Counted from the first letter of the stretch, positions 1-8,410 are shown. The stretch: DNA of 45,571 nucleotides from Microcoleus asticus IPMA8 (GCF_013179805.1 NZ_SRRZ01000056.1:1-45571), one strand, 5' to 3'. The notes: generated from the sequence alone by a model not told the origin. Made by a program: numbers and translations.

Positions 1-305
1 ATGCGTTTGGGGTTGCGCGGATCTTTGACAGAGTTCTGGTGTTCTGTGTTGAGATTAAACACGCCATTAAATCCTAAGTAAGGGACTTTATAAGCATTCA
101 TCGAGATAACTTGAGTGGCTCCAGGTGATGGAGGCGTAATTTTTGGGGGCGCTGCCACAGCAGTCTTTTGAGATCGACTTGCAATGTTTTCTGAGGCTGG
201 TTTCGCGTCAGGTTGATTGACTTGTGGTGAATCTGATAGGGGTTGACAAGCGATCGTTGCTACCCCAGTTAGAATGAGAATTGTTTTGAGTTGAAATCGT
301 TTCAT
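1..305 (-). CDS. Putative lipoprotein, C-terminus cut by window edge
   Basis: The reverse strand reads from ATG at 305 and stays open to the window edge (101 codons). A strong AGGAG ribosome binding site lies about 8 bases upstream. The N-terminus is a lipoprotein signal: basic residues, a hydrophobic stretch (ILILTGVATIA) and Cys20 in a loose lipobox (TIAC). A Ser/Pro/Ala-rich linker follows, as in periplasmic lipoproteins tethered to a membrane. It starts 66 bases after the stop of the TonB-dependent receptor on the same strand, so the two are probably co-transcribed. A siderophore-binding or other iron-uptake accessory role is inferred from position only; no domain is visible in the part present. 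Confidence 0.7.
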   Translation of the reverse strand, partial: MKRFQLKTILILTGVATIACQPLSDSPQVNQPDAKPASENIASRSQKTAVAAPPKITPPSPGATQVISMNAYKVPYLGFNGVFNLNTEHQNSVKDPRNPKR

Positions 306-370
306 GGTGGAGTCTCCTGGTAGAAAAATTTAGAACGCGATCGAGTCGTTGTCAAGTCGCAAAATAACTA

Positions 371-3205
371 TCACAACTGCACAGTAAATGAAGCAATTAC
401 TGTCAATGGTTCACCAGGCTTATTGCCAGAAGCTCTGCTACCCGTGACAGATTCAATGTAGTTGACATTGAAGAGGTTTTTGATATTGATGGCAGCTCGC
501 CAATTATCGCGCTGATAAAAAACAGCAGCATTGGGGAGGAAATAACTATCCGCTTGAAAGCTGTTAGGTAAATCCCCTTGTCTCTCGCCAACAAAGTTGA
601 ACCCAAGCCCAAAACCTAAACCCTGCAACTCGCCGCTTTGAATTTCATAAGTTGTCCACAGACTAGCGCTATGTTTGGGAACATTAAACAATCTGTTGCC
701 CACCAACTCGCGGTCTGTATCTGCTGTAACTTCAGCGTCCGTATAGGCGTAAGCTCCAATAATATTCCACCCCGGCAAAATTTGTCCCGAAATATCGAGT
801 TCAACACCACGACTTTGCTGTTCCCCAGAGGCAATTGAGAATAAAGAATTATTCGGATCTGTGACAGCAACGTTCTGTTTTTTAATGTCAAAGTATGCCA
901 CTGTAGCCGCCAGCCTTCTGTCGAGCAACTCAGCTTTGACACCGACTTCGTAACCCGAGCCGGTTTCGGGTTCGATCAGACCGCCCCCGGCTGTTGTTGC
1001 CGAACCGGGATTAAAAGAGCGCGAATAACTCGCATAAAGAGAAACTTCTGGAATGGGTTGATAAACAATCCCTACACGGGGGGAAAAATCATCGTAATTT
1101 TGAGTTGTTTCGCTTGCATCTGGGTTGGAAGTACCCGGAATAACTCGGTTTTTTTGCTCTGCGGTGTCATAGCGAAGACCTGCTAGCAGCTTTAAATTAT
1201 CGAAAATTGAAATTTGATCTTGCACGTAGAATCCATATCTGCTTGTCTCTACATCATTTCCTCCAAAATTAGGTAGGGCATCTTCATCTGGCTTGAGAAC
1301 TTTTCTGTAAACCGGATTGAAAATATTGAGGGTTTGCGGTGTGATAAAATCACCGACTGCGACAAGTCTTTCATCGTTGTAGCTGATGTCTGCACCGAAT
1401 ATGAGGGTGTGTTCGACTGAACCTGTAGCAAACTCACCGACGATGTTTGTTTGGAGGGCGTAGTTTTTATCTTGGCCGTCTTGAGAAGCAAAGAAGCGAT
1501 TAACTTCAGCAGTTTCTTCATCAAAGAAAATTGGCAGAGCGACTACATTGAAATCGAAGTTGTAGGATGAATAGCGAAAGGCATTTCTTAGCTTCCAGTT
1601 GTCACTGAAACGGTACTCGAAATTGTAGCCAACATTAAAGTATTGAGCGTCTACTCTATCATCGGGTTCGCCGGCAACGCGATCGCGCGGAACGTCAACA
1701 ACTCGATTGCCAACAACAGGCAGTCCATCATCGGCAGCCCGCTTATCGTCGGTGTATTCAAGAGAGACTGTCAAGTCGGCGCGATCGCTTATTTTCCAAG
1801 CAAGCGTCGGCCCAATAAAGAACCGCTGATTGTCTTGGTCGTAGTCCACAAAATTCTCACTTGTTCGGTACAATCCGTTCAGGCGGTAAAGCAGGCTGCG
1901 ATCTGAGGTTAAAGGGCCGGAAATGTCAAAGCGGGGTCGGATAAAACTCAGGTTTCCAAGTTGCAGTTCAGCTTCGTAGAAAGGTTCTGATAACGGTTGT
2001 TTGGATACTAAGTTAATTAAACCCCCTGGCTGAATTTCTCCGTACAAAATTGAAGCTGGCCCTTTCAGAACTTCAACGCGATCGAGGTTGGCGACTTCTG
2101 GAAAAGTTTCAAACAAACCGTAACGCCTAAACCCATCTCGCAGGATAGGGGCCTTGTCAAAACCCCGAAGGCCGAAGCTGCCACCCCGCCCTGTAGCATC
2201 TCCGCCCACTGTGACACCGCTAACGTTGCGGAGTGCCTCATCTAAGCGGGTGACTTGTTGATCTTCTATCACTTCTTGAGGGACAACTTGGATCGACTGA
2301 GGAATGTCTCGAGTTGGCGTGTCGGTTCTCGTCGCAGTGGAAGCATTGGGAGCTCGATAGGGAGTTTGCTGACCGGCGGTGACGGTAATTTGAATTTTTT
2401 TTGTGCTGACACTCAGAACTAAACCGCTATCGCTTCTGACTACACCTGCTGTTGGCAAATTTTCTTGCCCTGTAATAATGATGCGGATACTAACGGCATC
2501 AACAGCAGTCACCGTGACTGAATTAATTCCCTCAAATGGATTCTCGGCATTAAATTCTCCACCCCCTGGTAGGGCTAATTGAGCATTGGCAATCTCAGCG
2601 ATCAGGGTTTTTCCCTCTGCCCTAGTATTCGCTTGCAGCACTTGCCCGGAAGCTGTTTCTAAAATGACTTCTAAACCTGCCGGAGTTGAGTTTAGTCGCA
2701 CTCCTGTTACTTGTACGATTGATTGAGAGATTTGCACTCCTGAAGAGAAGCTAAAACTTGGTTGCTTGCGCGGCAATAATCCCTCTGCACTGGTGCTGGG
2801 TTGTTCTATTTCGTTGACTTTATGAATAGATGTCGTCGGTATTGATAGCGCAGCAGCTACTGGTGGAGGATTGGGGATAGAGGTAGAGCGATCGTCTGAG
2901 TTGGAAATATTTTGCGTCAACTCGGGATTGGGTTGGCGTGAGTCGTCTGCGGCAGTTTGCTGTGTTTCAAGCTTCTGACTTTTAATCAACGACTTCACCT
3001 GAATGGGAATTTCTAGCTGTAACCCAGTGGCGATCGCGGGCTGTTGTTGAGGCAATTCATCTGATTCACGATGAATCTCGATCGGCGCAGGTGCGATCGA
3101 TCGTTCAAATTCTGTTAAGTCCTCTTTAGCAGCCTCAGCCGCCACTGAAGGCGCGATACCAACACTCAGCAGTACAACGCACCCCAATGATAAATACAGT
3201 TTCAT
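371..3205 (-). CDS. TonB-dependent siderophore receptor with N-terminal AMIN domain
   Basis: Outer-membrane gated porin for ferric siderophores, powered by TonB-ExbBD. The 944-residue product begins with a signal peptide (MKLYLSLGCVVLLSVGIAPS..), which is why the ATG at 3205 is preferred over an upstream in-frame start at 3271. A Ser/Pro/Gln-rich linker is followed by an AMIN domain (about residues 163-270), which is typical of cyanobacterial receptors and may contact peptidoglycan or periplasmic partners. The plug (about 300-403) contains RVEVLKGPASILYGE and GGLINLVSKQP, as in FhuA/ferrichrome-type receptors. The rest is a 22-strand-type barrel ending in an aromatic/hydrophobic C-terminus (TVIASFTVQL). 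The substrate cannot be read from sequence. A sigma70-like promoter at 3313-3340 would give a leader of about 100 nt. Confidence 0.93.
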   Translation of the reverse strand: MKLYLSLGCVVLLSVGIAPSVAAEAAKEDLTEFERSIAPAPIEIHRESDELPQQQPAIATGLQLEIPIQVKSLIKSQKLETQQTAADDSRQPNPELTQNISNSDDRSTSIPNPPPVAAALSIPTTSIHKVNEIEQPSTSAEGLLPRKQPSFSFSSGVQISQSIVQVTGVRLNSTPAGLEVILETASGQVLQANTRAEGKTLIAEIANAQLALPGGGEFNAENPFEGINSVTVTAVDAVSIRIIITGQENLPTAGVVRSDSGLVLSVSTKKIQITVTAGQQTPYRAPNASTATRTDTPTRDIPQSIQVVPQEVIEDQQVTRLDEALRNVSGVTVGGDATGRGGSFGLRGFDKAPILRDGFRRYGLFETFPEVANLDRVEVLKGPASILYGEIQPGGLINLVSKQPLSEPFYEAELQLGNLSFIRPRFDISGPLTSDRSLLYRLNGLYRTSENFVDYDQDNQRFFIGPTLAWKISDRADLTVSLEYTDDKRAADDGLPVVGNRVVDVPRDRVAGEPDDRVDAQYFNVGYNFEYRFSDNWKLRNAFRYSSYNFDFNVVALPIFFDEETAEVNRFFASQDGQDKNYALQTNIVGEFATGSVEHTLIFGADISYNDERLVAVGDFITPQTLNIFNPVYRKVLKPDEDALPNFGGNDVETSRYGFYVQDQISIFDNLKLLAGLRYDTAEQKNRVIPGTSNPDASETTQNYDDFSPRVGIVYQPIPEVSLYASYSRSFNPGSATTAGGGLIEPETGSGYEVGVKAELLDRRLAATVAYFDIKKQNVAVTDPNNSLFSIASGEQQSRGVELDISGQILPGWNIIGAYAYTDAEVTADTDRELVGNRLFNVPKHSASLWTTYEIQSGELQGLGFGLGFNFVGERQGDLPNSFQADSYFLPNAAVFYQRDNWRAAINIKNLFNVNYIESVTGSRASGNKPGEPLTVIASFTVQL

Positions 3206-3312
3206 CTTCACACCACAACATCGGTAATATTTTGGGGCTGCTACGCAATTCGTAAGGGTGGCGGTCAACAACCCAGCACTTTATCACTAATCATTTGCAG
3301 TAACTCGCTCAA

Positions 3313-3340
3313 AATATAATAAGTATGGTGTCAATGTCAA
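3313..3340 (-). promoter_or_regulatory. Predicted sigma70-type promoter of the TonB receptor
   Basis: On the minus strand TTGACA (3335-3340) and TATATT (3313-3318) are separated by 16 bases. This is a near-consensus promoter about 105 bases before the receptor start. The AT-rich DNA just downstream (3283-3300, reverse strand AAATGATTAGTGAT) loosely resembles a Fur box. Iron repression would suit the gene, but the match is too weak to call an operator. Confidence 0.55.
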
Positions 3341-3396
3341 GTAAAATTTTCACTTATTTATTAATAAAATTTTTCATTTATTAGTAAAATGCGCCG

Positions 3397-3478
3397 GAGG
3401 GTCTCACAGGCCGATCGGGTGGCCGGCCGTTGATGTCAACAAACACGTTACACCTCCAGTCCGGCCTGTGAGACCCTC
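3397..3478. repeat. Perfect 17-bp inverted repeat with a third partial copy
   Basis: GAGGGTCTCACAGGCCG at 3397-3413 is matched exactly, inverted, at 3462-3478, with a 48-base spacer that itself holds the palindrome GGCCGGCC. A further partial copy (CCTCCGGCCTGTGAG) follows at 3483-3497. The block is GC-rich between AT-rich flanks and lies between the divergently transcribed receptor and glgP genes. It is too far from either stop to be their terminator. Confidence 0.75.
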
Positions 3479-3500
3479 GGGCCCTCCGGCCTGTGAGGAC

Positions 3501-3870
3501 TAAAGCGAGGACTTGAGCTATAAGCTTCGGACTTAAGTCTAAGAGCGGACTGGAGGCTTAATTTGAGATTTAGGCTCGACCTAATCAAGAACTAATCTTA
3601 ATAAGCTCTGACAACAGCCCGAGAAGAACTTATTAAGAAGGAAAATCGGGCGATCGCGTTACTGCTGGCTCGGCCTGGACTGAACCGAAAAACCAGATCC
3701 ACAAGTGCGGCAAGTCGTTTTAAGGGAGATCGAACTCAGCATTAGCCGCCGAAGTTAAGGTAACAGTCGATCGCCCCCCGCGGCTTAAAACTTAAAATAG
3801 TGTGCAGAATCACGGACTTGCAGCTAAAGACAGAGGAAAATAGCGCTACTCCAACATAAAAGCTTTGTCT
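3501..3870. other. Gene-free leader region of glgP
   Basis: No reading frame with coding character, no tRNA and no strong hairpin was seen here. It should hold the glgP promoter. An AG-rich stretch (acagaggaaa) at about 3830-3839 lies too far from the start codon to serve as its ribosome binding site. No confident -10/-35 pair is visible. Confidence 0.4.
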
Positions 3871-6429
3871 ATGCAGCCAATTCGCACATTTAACGTTTCC
3901 CCCTCGCTACCGACAATTCTCGAACCCCTGCGCAAGCTTGCCTACAATTTGCACTGGGACTGGAACGTCGATACCAAAGACCTCTTCCGCCGCCTCGATC
4001 GAGACCTGTGGGACTCCAGCAACCAAAACCCGGTGCTGATGCTCGGAACCATATCTCAAGAGCGACTGCAAGAAATGGCAGAAGACGAAGGCTTTATCGC
4101 CCAAATGAACCGAGCCGCCCAGCAGTTAGACGATTATCTCAAAAATCGCGCCTGGTACCGCAAACAGCGCGGCACCGAGCTGCAGGAATGCTATGCTTAC
4201 TTTTCGATGGAATTCGGCTTAGTTAAAGCCCTGCCCATATATTCCGGCGGTTTGGGCGTGCTCGCAGGCGACCACCTCAAATCAGCTAGCGATTTGGGCT
4301 TGCCCTTAGTCGGCGTCGGCTTGCTCTACCAAGAAGGTTATTTTTCGCAGTATCTCAACGCCGACGGCTGGCAGCAAGAACGCTATCCGCTCAACGATTT
4401 CTACAATATGCCGCTGCACCCAGAACGCAATCCCGACGGTTCGGAATTGCGGATTGAGGTGGACTATCCCGGCCGCAAGGTGTATGCCCGAATTTGGCGG
4501 GTACAAGTGGGAACGGTTCCTTTGTACCTGATGGATACAAATATTGAACCTAACAGCCGCTACGACCAAGATATTACCGACCAACTGTATGGCGGTGATA
4601 AAACTCTGCGGATGCACCAAGAAATCATGCTGGGCATCGGCGGCGTGAAAATGCTCAAGGCATTGGGGCTGACAGTTACTGCTTATCACATGAATGAAGG
4701 CCACGCGGCTTTCATGGCTTTGGAACGCATTCGGATGCTGATGGAGGAATATCACCTGAGTTTCGTGGAAGCGGAACAGGTGGTGGTTTCGAGCAGTATG
4801 TTTACGACTCACACGCCGGTACCTGCTGGGTTTGACTTGTTCGAGCCGGATATGGTGATGCACTATCTAGATCAATATCCCAAGATTTTTGGCTTGTCGC
4901 AAGATGAGTTTCTGGGATTGGGCCGCGAGAATACTCGCGATTTGTCCGGGCCTCTGAATATGGCTATTTTGGCTATTAAAATGTCAAGTTTTGTCAACGG
5001 GGTGGCGGCTTTGCACGGTGTGGTGTCGCGCCCGATGTTTCAGGGATTGTGGCCGGGTTTGCCGCAGGAAGAAGTGCCGATTACTTCGATTACCAACGGG
5101 GTTCACGCTCGCAGTTGTGTGGCGAAGTCTACTCAGGAGTTGTACGATCGATACCTCGGCCCGGATTGGGAAATGACTCGCAAGGACGATCGACTCTGGG
5201 ACAGGCTGTCGTCGATTCCTGATGAGGAATTGTGGCGGAATCACGAACGCTGTCGATCGGAGTTGGTGGTGTTCGCACGGGAGTGGCTGCAAAAGACTTT
5301 GCGCGAGCGCGGCGCGGCCCAAACGGAAATCGAGCGGGCGCGGGAGGCTCTCAATCCCAAGGTGCTGACGATCGGGTTTGCCCGCCGCTTTGCTACTTAC
5401 AAGCGGGCTACACTGTTTTTGCGCGATGTCGAGCGAATTATGCGGATCATGCGGGACAGCAACCGTCCCGTGCAGTTTGTGATTGCTGGGAAGGCTCACC
5501 CGATGGATATTCCGGGTAAGGAATTGATTCGGGATATCGTTCACTTCATCCGCGAGCACGACACGATGAGCTCGATGGTCTTTTTGCCGAACTACGACAT
5601 TAACGTCGCTCGGATGATGGTGTCTGGCTGCGATGTGTGGCTGAATACGCCGCGCCGCCCCCGGGAAGCTTCCGGGACTTCGGGGATGAAAGCTTCGATG
5701 AACGGTTTACCGAATCTCAGCATCCTCGACGGATGGTGGGATGAGGCTGATTATGTTCGTACCGGTTGGCCGATCGGACATGGGGAGTTTTACGAAGATA
5801 CTAAGTATCAGGATGAGGTCGAGGCGAATGCTTTGTACGACTTGATGGAAAAGGAAGTTGTACCGCTGTTTTACAACCGGGATGATGATGGAATTCCCCG
5901 CGGTTGGACGGCGAAAATGAAGGATTCGATTCGCTTGAACTGTCCTTTCTTCAATACTGCTCGGATGGTGAAGGATTACGCGCGGCGGGCATATTTCCCG
6001 GTGAGCGATCGCTTCCACACCATGACTTCGGATAATTGCGCTCCCGCCAAGGAGTTGTCTCACTGGAAGAAGCACATTCTCGCGAAGTGGAAGGATATTA
6101 AAATTGAGGCTGTTGATATTTCCCAGGATAAGGAAGTTAAGGTCAATCAGTCGATCGCTGTTAAATCTCGGATTAATCTGATGGGATTGACGCCTGCGGA
6201 CGTGCAAGTCGAACTTTATCAAGGTTCGGTTGATGCTAACGGAAATATCATCGGTGGCGTGCCGGTGGTGATGGAGTATTTGGGAGAAGATTCTCACAAT
6301 ACTAGCCTTTATACGGCTGACATTACTTATACTTCTAGCGGCTTGCAAGGTTTGTCGTTGCGGGTTTTGCCGAAGCACGACAATCTCAGCAGTCCTTATG
6401 AAGCTGGCGTGATTCTCTGGGCACATTAG
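3871..6429 (+). CDS. glgP: Glycogen/alpha-glucan phosphorylase
   Basis: PLP-dependent GT35 enzyme that releases glucose-1-phosphate from glycogen. The 852-residue length and the N-terminus (MQPIRTFNVSPSLP) match the short bacterial alpha-glucan phosphorylase type. The PLP lysine lies in GTSGMKASMNG (Lys607), and the phosphate/PLP loop NLSILDGWWDE follows. The HMNEGHAAF motif (about residue 270) and GFARRFATYKRA (about 505) are family landmarks. ATG at 3871 is chosen; a TTG two codons upstream is the alternative. Neither has a clear ribosome binding site. The gene stands alone: a divergent receptor lies upstream and a convergent gene downstream. It is intact, with codon use like its neighbours. 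Confidence 0.95.
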   Translation: MQPIRTFNVSPSLPTILEPLRKLAYNLHWDWNVDTKDLFRRLDRDLWDSSNQNPVLMLGTISQERLQEMAEDEGFIAQMNRAAQQLDDYLKNRAWYRKQRGTELQECYAYFSMEFGLVKALPIYSGGLGVLAGDHLKSASDLGLPLVGVGLLYQEGYFSQYLNADGWQQERYPLNDFYNMPLHPERNPDGSELRIEVDYPGRKVYARIWRVQVGTVPLYLMDTNIEPNSRYDQDITDQLYGGDKTLRMHQEIMLGIGGVKMLKALGLTVTAYHMNEGHAAFMALERIRMLMEEYHLSFVEAEQVVVSSSMFTTHTPVPAGFDLFEPDMVMHYLDQYPKIFGLSQDEFLGLGRENTRDLSGPLNMAILAIKMSSFVNGVAALHGVVSRPMFQGLWPGLPQEEVPITSITNGVHARSCVAKSTQELYDRYLGPDWEMTRKDDRLWDRLSSIPDEELWRNHERCRSELVVFAREWLQKTLRERGAAQTEIERAREALNPKVLTIGFARRFATYKRATLFLRDVERIMRIMRDSNRPVQFVIAGKAHPMDIPGKELIRDIVHFIREHDTMSSMVFLPNYDINVARMMVSGCDVWLNTPRRPREASGTSGMKASMNGLPNLSILDGWWDEADYVRTGWPIGHGEFYEDTKYQDEVEANALYDLMEKEVVPLFYNRDDDGIPRGWTAKMKDSIRLNCPFFNTARMVKDYARRAYFPVSDRFHTMTSDNCAPAKELSHWKKHILAKWKDIKIEAVDISQDKEVKVNQSIAVKSRINLMGLTPADVQVELYQGSVDANGNIIGGVPVVMEYLGEDSHNTSLYTADITYTSSGLQGLSLRVLPKHDNLSSPYEAGVILWAH

Positions 6430-6433
6430 TCAG

Positions 6434-6471
6434 TTGACTGTTGACTGTTGACTGTTGACTGTTGACTGTTG
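6434..6471. repeat. Heptanucleotide tandem repeat (TTGACTG)5
   Basis: Five exact TTGACTG units (6434-6468) plus a partial sixth start five bases after the glgP stop. The same heptamer on the other strand (CAACAGT) is repeated upstream of proB at 33493-33536. This is the short tandemly repeated repetitive DNA typical of filamentous cyanobacteria. Confidence 0.9.
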
Positions 6472-6503
6472 TCATGCCCTATTCTGTCATTCTTCCTCTC
6501 GTG

Positions 6504-7262
6504 TTATCGAAGTTGGGGAATGACGATGTAGCCGGTTGTGCGATCGCCCAATACCAAATTCCGCTCTATTCCCCAGTACCACCAGTGCGCGCCTATATAA
6601 GCGCACAGCAAGGCATCTAGCTGGTCTTCTAAGGCTTTGAGGGTTGCAACACTGGTGGGAATTTCTAAAGGAATTAAACCGCCAAGGCTCACAGGCATCT
6701 TGCCTGTGCCACAAGACAGATTTAGAGAGGGTTCAAGGCTCGGTAAAATATCTATAATATACTGGCAGAGTTTCATCAATTCTAGTTGACGTTCTGCCAG
6801 TTTTCCTTTTTTGTATTTGATAATTTTGTCTAATTTAAATAAGTTTATTGTGGCTGGATGGGGATAGACTTCTATTTGATATCTGCCTAATTTTTGAGCT
6901 TCTATTATTGGTGCGTGGACAAATCCTCTGGCTTCTAAACTAAGGCCGAATTCGATTGTTTTTTGGGCGAAGGGGCGGGAAAGATTGGCGGGATAGCAGC
7001 CGGCGTGGTAGCGCCCGAAGTGTTTGTGGGTGAGTTTGTCTGCTTCGCGCATTCCCGCAGGATTAGGGATGATTGTGGGGGCGTCTACTGCGATTATTGC
7101 TGGTTCGGTTGGGGAGACTTGGGTATCGATCCAGGTGAGAATGTCGTTCAGGGATTGTTGGCGATCGCACTCTATTAATTCTAATTGGTTATTTTGCCAA
7201 TTCAAACAGCACAAACCGCTTGCTCCTGAGCTCCAACCTAAGTCTATGCCGATAAATTTCAT
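6504..7262 (-). CDS. DUF429 family predicted RNase H-like nuclease
   Basis: The 252-residue product starts with the RNase H-fold strand MKFIGIDLGW and continues with IIAVDAPTIIPN and ADKLTHKHFGRYHAGCYPAN, all characteristic of DUF429. Near the C-terminus EDQLDALLCAYIGAHWWYWG supplies the last conserved acid (ED..D). The biological substrate of DUF429 proteins is not known; a nuclease activity is inferred from the fold. The segment around residue 185 (CGTGKMPVSLGG) is the translation of a palindromic intergenic repeat inserted in frame (6690-6708), so this copy is longer than its relatives in a surface region. The gene converges on glgP. Confidence 0.8.
   Translation of the reverse strand: MKFIGIDLGWSSGASGLCCLNWQNNQLELIECDRQQSLNDILTWIDTQVSPTEPAIIAVDAPTIIPNPAGMREADKLTHKHFGRYHAGCYPANLSRPFAQKTIEFGLSLEARGFVHAPIIEAQKLGRYQIEVYPHPATINLFKLDKIIKYKKGKLAERQLELMKLCQYIIDILPSLEPSLNLSCGTGKMPVSLGGLIPLEIPTSVATLKALEDQLDALLCAYIGAHWWYWGIERNLVLGDRTTGYIVIPQLR
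6690..6708. repeat. Palindromic repeat inserted in frame in the DUF429 gene
   Basis: CACAGGCA-TCT-TGCCTGTG is a perfect 8-bp stem with a 3-base loop. The same core (ACAGGCAAGATGCCTGT) occurs in a gene-free gap at 39686-39704, so it is a dispersed repeat rather than native coding sequence. Read on the minus strand it adds the peptide GTGKMPV without breaking the frame. Confidence 0.75.
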
Positions 7263-7270
7263 ATAGTTCT

Positions 7271-7369
7271 GGACGCACGGGTGGTCAGAAACCGGGTTTT
7301 TTTGCGAAATACTTAGTTACAGACAGCAAAAACCGCAAAAAACCCGGTTTCTTTGGCTTTGATGCGTCC
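7271..7369. repeat. 99-bp MITE-like inverted repeat
   Basis: The outer arms GGACGCA (7271-7277) and TGCGTCC (7363-7369) enclose inner arms AGAAACCGGGTTTTTTTGCG and GCAAAAAACCCGGTTTCT, giving a long foldable element between two minus-strand genes. The GAAACCGGGTTTTT core recurs near 14262 and within the terminator at 21968-22002, so it is a dispersed family. It may also end transcription of the ribbon-helix-helix gene. Confidence 0.65.
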
Positions 7370-7371
7370 AC

Positions 7372-7557
7372 TCAACTTTTCTCCTGTTTCTCATCGGATG
7401 GTGGGGACTGTTTTTGCATTTGTTTTTGACGTTCTCTCACCGCTTGTTCCAAAATGAATGCTGACAAGCCGCTGATTGAACGGCGTTCTTCATTTGCCCA
7501 CTCTTGAAGTAGGTCATAAATTCCTTCTGCTATGGAGGTTGATATACGTTTAGCCAT
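7372..7557 (-). CDS. Ribbon-helix-helix (CopG/Arc-type) DNA-binding protein
   Basis: The 61-residue protein begins MAKRISTSIAEGIYDLLQEW, a beta strand followed by helix A. Then come ERRSISGLSAFILEQAVRE, the second helix, and a charged Gln/Lys-rich tail. This fits a dimeric ribbon-helix-helix repressor or antitoxin. No toxin-like gene lies next to it on the same strand. An 18-bp palindrome 49 bases upstream of the start (7606-7623) is a plausible self-regulatory operator. The facing gene at 7768 may be co-regulated through the shared gap. Confidence 0.7.
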   Translation of the reverse strand: MAKRISTSIAEGIYDLLQEWANEERRSISGLSAFILEQAVRERQKQMQKQSPPSDEKQEKS

Positions 7558-7605
7558 TAGAGGTTAATTATTTTTTATTTAAGCCGATCGTCATTGTCGA
7601 GTATT

Positions 7606-7623
7606 TTAGACAATTTTGTCTAA
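7606..7623. promoter_or_regulatory. Candidate operator palindrome
   Basis: TTAGACA-ATTT-TGTCTAA has perfect 7-bp arms. It lies in the gap between the ribbon-helix-helix gene (start 7557, minus) and the gene at 7768 (plus). Its length and placement suit binding of a small dimeric repressor; which protein binds it is inference. Confidence 0.45.
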
Positions 7624-7624
7624 T

Positions 7625-7653
7625 ATGCAGCAAAGTGTTGCAATATGCTGCAT
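7625..7653. promoter_or_regulatory. Second palindrome in the same divergent gap
   Basis: ATGCAGCA (7625-7632) and TGCTGCAT (7646-7653) are perfect inverted copies separated by 13 bases, two bases after the first palindrome. They may form a second operator half-site pair or a hairpin. Confidence 0.4.
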
Positions 7654-7680
7654 TATGCGCTATATTCTTAGAGAGTCAAA

Positions 7681-7716
7681 AGCCAGCGCTGAACTTTTGC
7701 AGGGCCCGCGCTGGCT
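7681..7716 (+). promoter_or_regulatory. Leader hairpin upstream of the 160-aa gene
   Basis: AGCCAGCGC (7681-7689) pairs perfectly with GCGCTGGCT (7708-7716). The hairpin ends 51 bases before the ATG at 7768. No T-run follows, so it is more likely a leader structure than a terminator. Confidence 0.4.
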
Positions 7717-7767
7717 GATGGTTCCCCAAATACAAGGAGACAATCCACATAAAAGGAGACTATTACT

Positions 7768-8250
7768 ATGGTAAAGCCTGTGAGCGACGGCAGCGAATAT
7801 ACCCGCGGCTATCAACAAGCTGTGAATGATTTTGGCATAACGCAACTGCTGTCGGGTATCCGCAGCTACTCTGATGAGGACTTTGATGCCGATCGCGCGC
7901 GCATGACTGGGCCAGAGATCGAAAGCTTTGCGGTGTTTCTGATTCTGCGCGTCGGGGCGAATCTCAAAGGAAGTACGATCGCTCGCTACCTCAACACTCT
8001 CAGAAAAGCCAATTCTCCGACGATCGCCGATCGCCCCGCGATCGAACTCAACTCAAATTCGCGATCGAAAACACCTGACAAGTCAAAGCAGGGCGATCGC
8101 ACTTCTTGGGCGATCGTCCGAATTTTACCGAATGCTGAGCACTATACAATTGCCCGTTTTGTCAACCGCCAAGATGCGGACGATCGGCGGAGGGCTTTGT
8201 GTCGGTTTATTCCAGGGGGTGTGTTTGAAGTTGTGTGCGATCGGGCTTAA
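7768..8250 (+). CDS. Hypothetical protein, 160 aa
   Basis: No family recognised. A strong AAGGAGA ribosome binding site precedes the ATG. The N-terminal part is helical (GYQQAVNDFGITQLLSGIRSY). A central TGPEIESFAVFLILRVGANL and a hydrophilic Ser/Lys/Arg linker rich in HIP1 sequence follow. A C-terminal domain (about residues 112-158) has beta strands: TSWAIVRILPNAEHYTIARF and RFIPGGVFEVVCDRA. The expanded linker contains several GATCG/HIP1 copies, so part of it may have grown from repeats. It has its own leader hairpin and a possible terminator at 8271-8302. A role linked to the divergent ribbon-helix-helix protein is possible but unsupported beyond position. Confidence 0.6.
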   Translation: MVKPVSDGSEYTRGYQQAVNDFGITQLLSGIRSYSDEDFDADRARMTGPEIESFAVFLILRVGANLKGSTIARYLNTLRKANSPTIADRPAIELNSNSRSKTPDKSKQGDRTSWAIVRILPNAEHYTIARFVNRQDADDRRRALCRFIPGGVFEVVCDRA

Positions 8251-8270
8251 TTAAAAAACACAAATCCCGT

Positions 8271-8302
8271 AGTCCGTCGGGGGTTTTAACCCCCGCCGGA
8301 CT
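8271..8302. terminator. Terminator-like hairpin
   Basis: The 15-base arms 8271-8285 and 8288-8302 pair with one mismatch around a TT loop, 20 bases after the stop at 8250. No T-tract follows, so this may equally be a dispersed GC-rich repeat. Confidence 0.45.
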
Positions 8303-8410
8303 GTTGCAACAAATGTAAAATATCAGTTGGAATGAACTTTTGCTAAAAGCTCGATCGCTTCAATACCGCTTGTACTACAATTAAAATCCATACTCTCTTT
8401 ACTAAAACCG

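Noticed and set aside
3283..3300. Fur box before the TonB receptor
   Set aside because: Only a loose match to the inverted hexamer pattern; kept as a remark in the promoter entry, not called as a site.
5707..6426. Long open frame on the minus strand inside glgP (also 4306-4863 and 4984-5559)
   Set aside because: These mirror the strongly biased codon use of glgP and have no ribosome binding site or recognisable protein content.
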